Assembly (NCBI GenBank): GCA_900112325.1
Contig: FOLJ01000001.1
Span: 124,001-188,000 of the forward strand
Direction of reading: 5' to 3'
Origin: Micromonospora sediminimaris
GTDB taxonomy: Bacteria > Actinomycetota > Actinomycetes > Mycobacteriales > Micromonosporaceae
Length of the DNA: 64,000 nucleotides
A program made the position numbers and the translations under genes. This document shows, one piece after another, positions 61,623-64,000 of this stretch. The notes under the pieces were generated by a model, which did no database searches, was not told where the DNA came from, and saw only the letters and a program-made list of their open reading frames with translations. Every line of letters starts with the position of its first letter. The first letter of the stretch is position 1.

Positions 61623-62564
61623 GTGTCCGACCGCAGCACGCCCGACGACGTCGTACGCCCACCCGCCCTGCGCCCCGGCGACACGGTGATGCTGGTGTCG
61701 CCGTCCGGACCGACCCGCCCGGAACGGGTGGCCCGGGGCGTGGAGCTGCTCACCGGCTGGGGACTGCGACCGGTGCTCGCGCCCAACGCCTACGCCCGGC
61801 AGGGCTACCTGGCGGGGGCGGACGCGCTGCGGGCGGCCGACCTGAACACGGCGTTCGCCGATCCGCAGGTGCGCGGGGTGATCTGCACCCGGGGCGGGTA
61901 CGGGGCGCAGCGGGTGGTGGACGCGATCGACATGGCGGCGGTACGCCGTGACCCGAAGGTGGTGGCCGGGTTCTCCGACATCACCGCGCTGCAACTGGCG
62001 CTCTGGCGGGGTGCCCGGTTGGCGGGGGTGCACGGTCCCGGGGCGGCCTGGCGCGACGAGCGCACCCCGCTGTCCTCGGCCGAGTCCCTGCACGCGGCGA
62101 TGACCAGCACCGAGCCGGTCACCGTACGCGCCGTCGAGGGCGAGGAGACCTTCGGCGTACGCGTCGCGGGCCGGGCCACCGGCCGGCTGCTGGGCGGCAA
62201 CCTCTGCCTGGTCGCGGCCTCGCTCGGCACCCCGGACATGCCCGACCTGACCGACGCGGTGCTGTTGTTGGAGGACGTGCAGGAACCGCCGTACAAGGTC
62301 GACCGGATGTTGACCCAGCTCCGCCGGGCCGGCGCGCTGGACGGGCTGGCCGGGGTGGCGGTGGGGCAGTTCACCGACTGCGCCGACGGCTGGGACACCA
62401 CGGTGGTCGACGTGCTCGTCGAACGCCTCGGCGACCTGGGCGTACCGGTGCTGGGGGGTCTGCCGATCGGTCACGGCCCCGGGCAGCTCACCGTCCCGGT
62501 CGGCACCCGGGCGACCCTCGACGCCGACGCCGGCACCCTCAGTGTGGTCGCCGCCGTCCGCTGA
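61623..62564 (+). CDS. LD-carboxypeptidase (S66)
   Basis: 313 residues. Removes the terminal D-Ala from tetrapeptide muropeptides in the cytoplasm for cell-wall recycling, or acts on microcin-type substrates in the MccF branch. Signatures: MLVSPSGPTRPERV at the N-terminus, the nucleophile turn ICTRGGYGAQRVVDAID, VVAGFSDITAL, HGPG, and the Glu/His region LLLEDVQEPPYKVDRML and GLPIGHGPG near the end. No signal peptide. It is divergent from the amidotransferase-glnE operon, with two head-to-head leaderless-type promoters. Confidence 0.92.
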   Translation: MSDRSTPDDVVRPPALRPGDTVMLVSPSGPTRPERVARGVELLTGWGLRPVLAPNAYARQGYLAGADALRAADLNTAFADPQVRGVICTRGGYGAQRVVDAIDMAAVRRDPKVVAGFSDITALQLALWRGARLAGVHGPGAAWRDERTPLSSAESLHAAMTSTEPVTVRAVEGEETFGVRVAGRATGRLLGGNLCLVAASLGTPDMPDLTDAVLLLEDVQEPPYKVDRMLTQLRRAGALDGLAGVAVGQFTDCADGWDTTVVDVLVERLGDLGVPVLGGLPIGHGPGQLTVPVGTRATLDADAGTLSVVAAVR

Positions 62565-62693
62565 CTCTTTGTCGGACACGTCCGGATTTCTGGCCCGGAT
62601 TGCCAGCTCGCTGACAGCTTCGCCATGGTTCGCGCCCAGCCGGGCTCGTCACTGTCGGTGACGTCATCGCATCACCGACGAGTTGGAGGAACG

Positions 62694-63245
62694 ATGTCCC
62701 GCACGATTTCGAAGAAGCACCTGCTGGCCGGCCTGGCCGCGGCAGGCGTGCTCGGCGTGGGGATCGCCGCTCCCACCGTGGCGCTCGCCGACGACAAGGC
62801 CACTCCGAGCGCCAGCGCGAGCAGCGAGCCGCAGGGCGACCGGCAGGAACAGCGGGCCGCACGGCACGCGCAGTTCGCCGAGGCGCTGGCCGAGGAGTTG
62901 GGCGTGCCCACCGAGAAGGTGACCGAGGCGCTGGAGAAGCTCCGCGAGCAGCACCAGCCGGAGGGCCGGACGGACCGCGAGGGCCACCGGGGATTCCCGG
63001 GGCGCGGTGAGGGACGGATGGGCGGCGACGGTGCCGCCGAGGGCCGTAAGGGCGAGCGGCGGACGCCGCCGTCGGCCGAGGAGCGCAAGGAGACACTGAC
63101 CGAACGGCTCGCGCAGGCGGTCGAGGACGGCAAGCTGACCCAGGAGCAGGCCGACGCGATCACCGCCGCCGTCGAGGCCGGCGTCTTCGGCGGCTGGGGT
63201 GGCCCGGGCGCGCGGGGCGGCGAGGGCGAGTCCGCCGGCAAGTGA
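62694..63245 (+). CDS. Secreted charged protein, YckD-like
   Basis: 183 residues. Signal peptide SRTISKKHLLAGLAAAGVLG with a cleavage site near VALA-DDK (residue 32). The mature part has two helical blocks, FAEALAEELGVPTEKVTEAL and ERLAQAVEDGKLTQEQADAI, separated by a Gly/Arg/Glu-rich linker. The helix-turn pattern GKLTQEQAD is seen in small secreted YckD/DUF2680-type proteins. It could be a periplasmic sensor or envelope-stress protein. GGAGG lies four bases before ATG 62694. Function unknown. Confidence 0.75.
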   Translation: MSRTISKKHLLAGLAAAGVLGVGIAAPTVALADDKATPSASASSEPQGDRQEQRAARHAQFAEALAEELGVPTEKVTEALEKLREQHQPEGRTDREGHRGFPGRGEGRMGGDGAAEGRKGERRTPPSAEERKETLTERLAQAVEDGKLTQEQADAITAAVEAGVFGGWGGPGARGGEGESAGK

Positions 63246-63347
63246 CACTCGGCCGGCAGCGGCTGAGCTACCGCCCCAGGTCAGAGGCGGCCCCGCTCCA
63301 CTCCTGCGGGGCCGCCCACCGGGTGCGTCCGGCGCTCCCCCGTCACG

Positions 63348-63407
63348 CCCGACTCGCTGCCCGACTCGCTGCCCGACTCGCTGCCCGACTCGCTGCCCGA
63401 CTCGCTG
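63348..63407. repeat. 12-bp minisatellite, five perfect units
   Basis: CCCGACTCGCTG repeated five times without change. It lies in the 277-base gap 63246-63522, where I see no gene; short open frames across it (Ser-Glu-Ser-Gly repeats on the minus strand) look like by-products. Confidence 0.92.
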
Positions 63408-63522
63408 CCGCCTCGCGACATGCGGCGAGTCGCGGCTTCCGAGCCCCGGGAAGCCCCGAAATGCCGCAACCCGCGACCGGCACCGACAGACCGACCGGCG
63501 GTGGGTCCGGTGCGGGCTGCGG

Positions 63523-63948
63523 TCAGGCGATGCAGGCGCAGACGATCAGCGCGGCGCCGAAGTGGCTGGCGGCGCTGACCCGGGCCACCGGGTGCGGCTC
63601 GTCGGAACAGACGACCTCGCCGAGCTTGCCCGGCGTGATCAGGTCCAGCACGAAGAAGGCCAGCGCCATGATGCCGAGACCGATCAGCCCGAAGATCACC
63701 GTCGAGGCCAGCCCCTTGGCGAAGTCGCTGTAGCTGGTCAGGATCGCGGTGAAGACGATGCCGGCGACGCCGAGCTGGTTCGCGGCGAGCAGCAGTCCAG
63801 CGTTGGCGTTGCGACGTACCCAGATCAGGTCCCGCAGTTTGCCCGGGGTGAGCAGGTCGACCAGGACGAAGCCGGCGGCCATCAGGCCAACTCCGACGAC
63901 CCCGAACACCACGCTCTGCCAGGCTCCGCTGAGCAGATCCTCCAGCAC
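63523..63948 (-). CDS. DUF350 membrane protein
   Basis: 141 residues, four hydrophobic segments in two similar halves. Each half has the pattern GVGLMAAGFVLVDLLTPGKLRDLI and GLGIMALAFFVLDLITPGKLGEVV, and the loop NAGLLLAANQLGVAGIVFTAI, which is the DUF350 duplication. Function unknown; members occur beside stress or phage-shock genes. GTG start with GGGAGG six bases upstream. After it the window ends (63949-64000) with nothing recognisable. Confidence 0.85.
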   Translation of the reverse strand: MLEDLLSGAWQSVVFGVVGVGLMAAGFVLVDLLTPGKLRDLIWVRRNANAGLLLAANQLGVAGIVFTAILTSYSDFAKGLASTVIFGLIGLGIMALAFFVLDLITPGKLGEVVCSDEPHPVARVSAASHFGAALIVCACIA

Positions 63949-64000
63949 CGACTGCCTCCCACGAGTCTCCGGCCGACGAATGCCGCCGGCACGGTGATCG

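Noticed and set aside
63281-63469. A minus-strand frame with Ser-Glu-Ser-Gly repeats
   Set aside because: It is produced by the 12-bp minisatellite; no ribosome-binding site or non-repeat domain supports a gene.

Overview
The window is chromosomal DNA of a high-GC actinobacterium, most likely a member of Micromonosporaceae (Micromonospora/Salinispora type). Reasons: strong G/C third-position bias, many GTG starts, an actinobacterial cytochrome oxidase with a small subunit IV, a CobU-CobT fusion, GlnE beside glutamine synthetase, and a gene order that tracks the Mycobacterium tuberculosis Rv2200c-Rv2221c block as I remember it. The family assignment is inference; no rRNA or tRNA gene is present to confirm it. 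I see no prophage, insertion sequence or CRISPR array.

Layout. 1-9.2 kb: cytochrome c oxidase subunits IV (cut by the window edge) and II, a cysteine desulfurase coupled to a TusA-like protein, adenosine kinase, an ErpA-type Fe-S carrier, glycerate kinase, quinolinate synthase NadA, a MurA and a DUF3043 membrane protein. 9.2-13.9 kb: a very long protein with a disordered N-terminal two thirds, a TPR-like segment and C-terminal WG repeats. 14-19.4 kb: a cupin and a divergent TetR regulator sharing a double palindrome, an aldo/keto reductase, a site-2 protease, a Ser/Thr protein kinase and a Rho-N protein. 19.5-30.5 kb: cobUT and cobS (lower-ligand cobalamin assembly), a DUF2314 protein, gcvT, leucyl aminopeptidase, lpd and a two-lipoyl-domain acyltransferase. 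30.6-41.0 kb: accessory genes, namely an SDR with a TetR and paired operators, LtrA, a decayed antitoxin locus, an alpha/beta hydrolase, an aldo/keto reductase, a TIGR01777 epimerase, a secreted PHB-depolymerase-type esterase and a polytopic membrane protein. 41.0-50.9 kb: lipB, an archaeal-type aspS under a T-box, lipA, a LAL-type LuxR regulator, DUF4191, RDD and glnA. 50.9-64 kb: a PadR regulator with a membrane protein, two tandem MptB-like mannosyltransferases, another membrane protein, glnE, a glutamine amidotransferase, LD-carboxypeptidase, a secreted protein and a DUF350 protein.

How they fit together. LipB and LipA make the lipoyl groups needed by the lipoyl domains at 28.7 kb, which Lpd reoxidises; GcvT belongs to the lipoyl-dependent glycine cleavage system. 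ErpA and the cysteine desulfurase serve Fe-S enzymes such as LipA and NadA. GlnE should modify Tyr402 of GlnA, and a GlnR-like box precedes glnA.

Most notable signals: (1) a dispersed palindromic element built on a TTGATCA(A/T)GARGTT arm, with six two-armed copies and one half copy; most lie between convergent genes in C-rich/G-rich (quadruplex-prone) flanks, one sits in frame inside a mannosyltransferase gene, and the half copy supplies the stop codon of an SDR gene; (2) an aspartate-type T-box leader upstream of an archaeal-type aspS, where the specifier codon and the predicted discriminator contact both agree with tRNA-Asp; (3) a recurring TANNNT hexamer 6-8 bases before start codons of at least fifteen genes, indicating widespread leaderless transcription; (4) interleaved, mutually exclusive palindromes after the aminopeptidase gene; (5) an 80/81-bp tandem repeat in which each unit carries a ribosome-binding site and a start codon.
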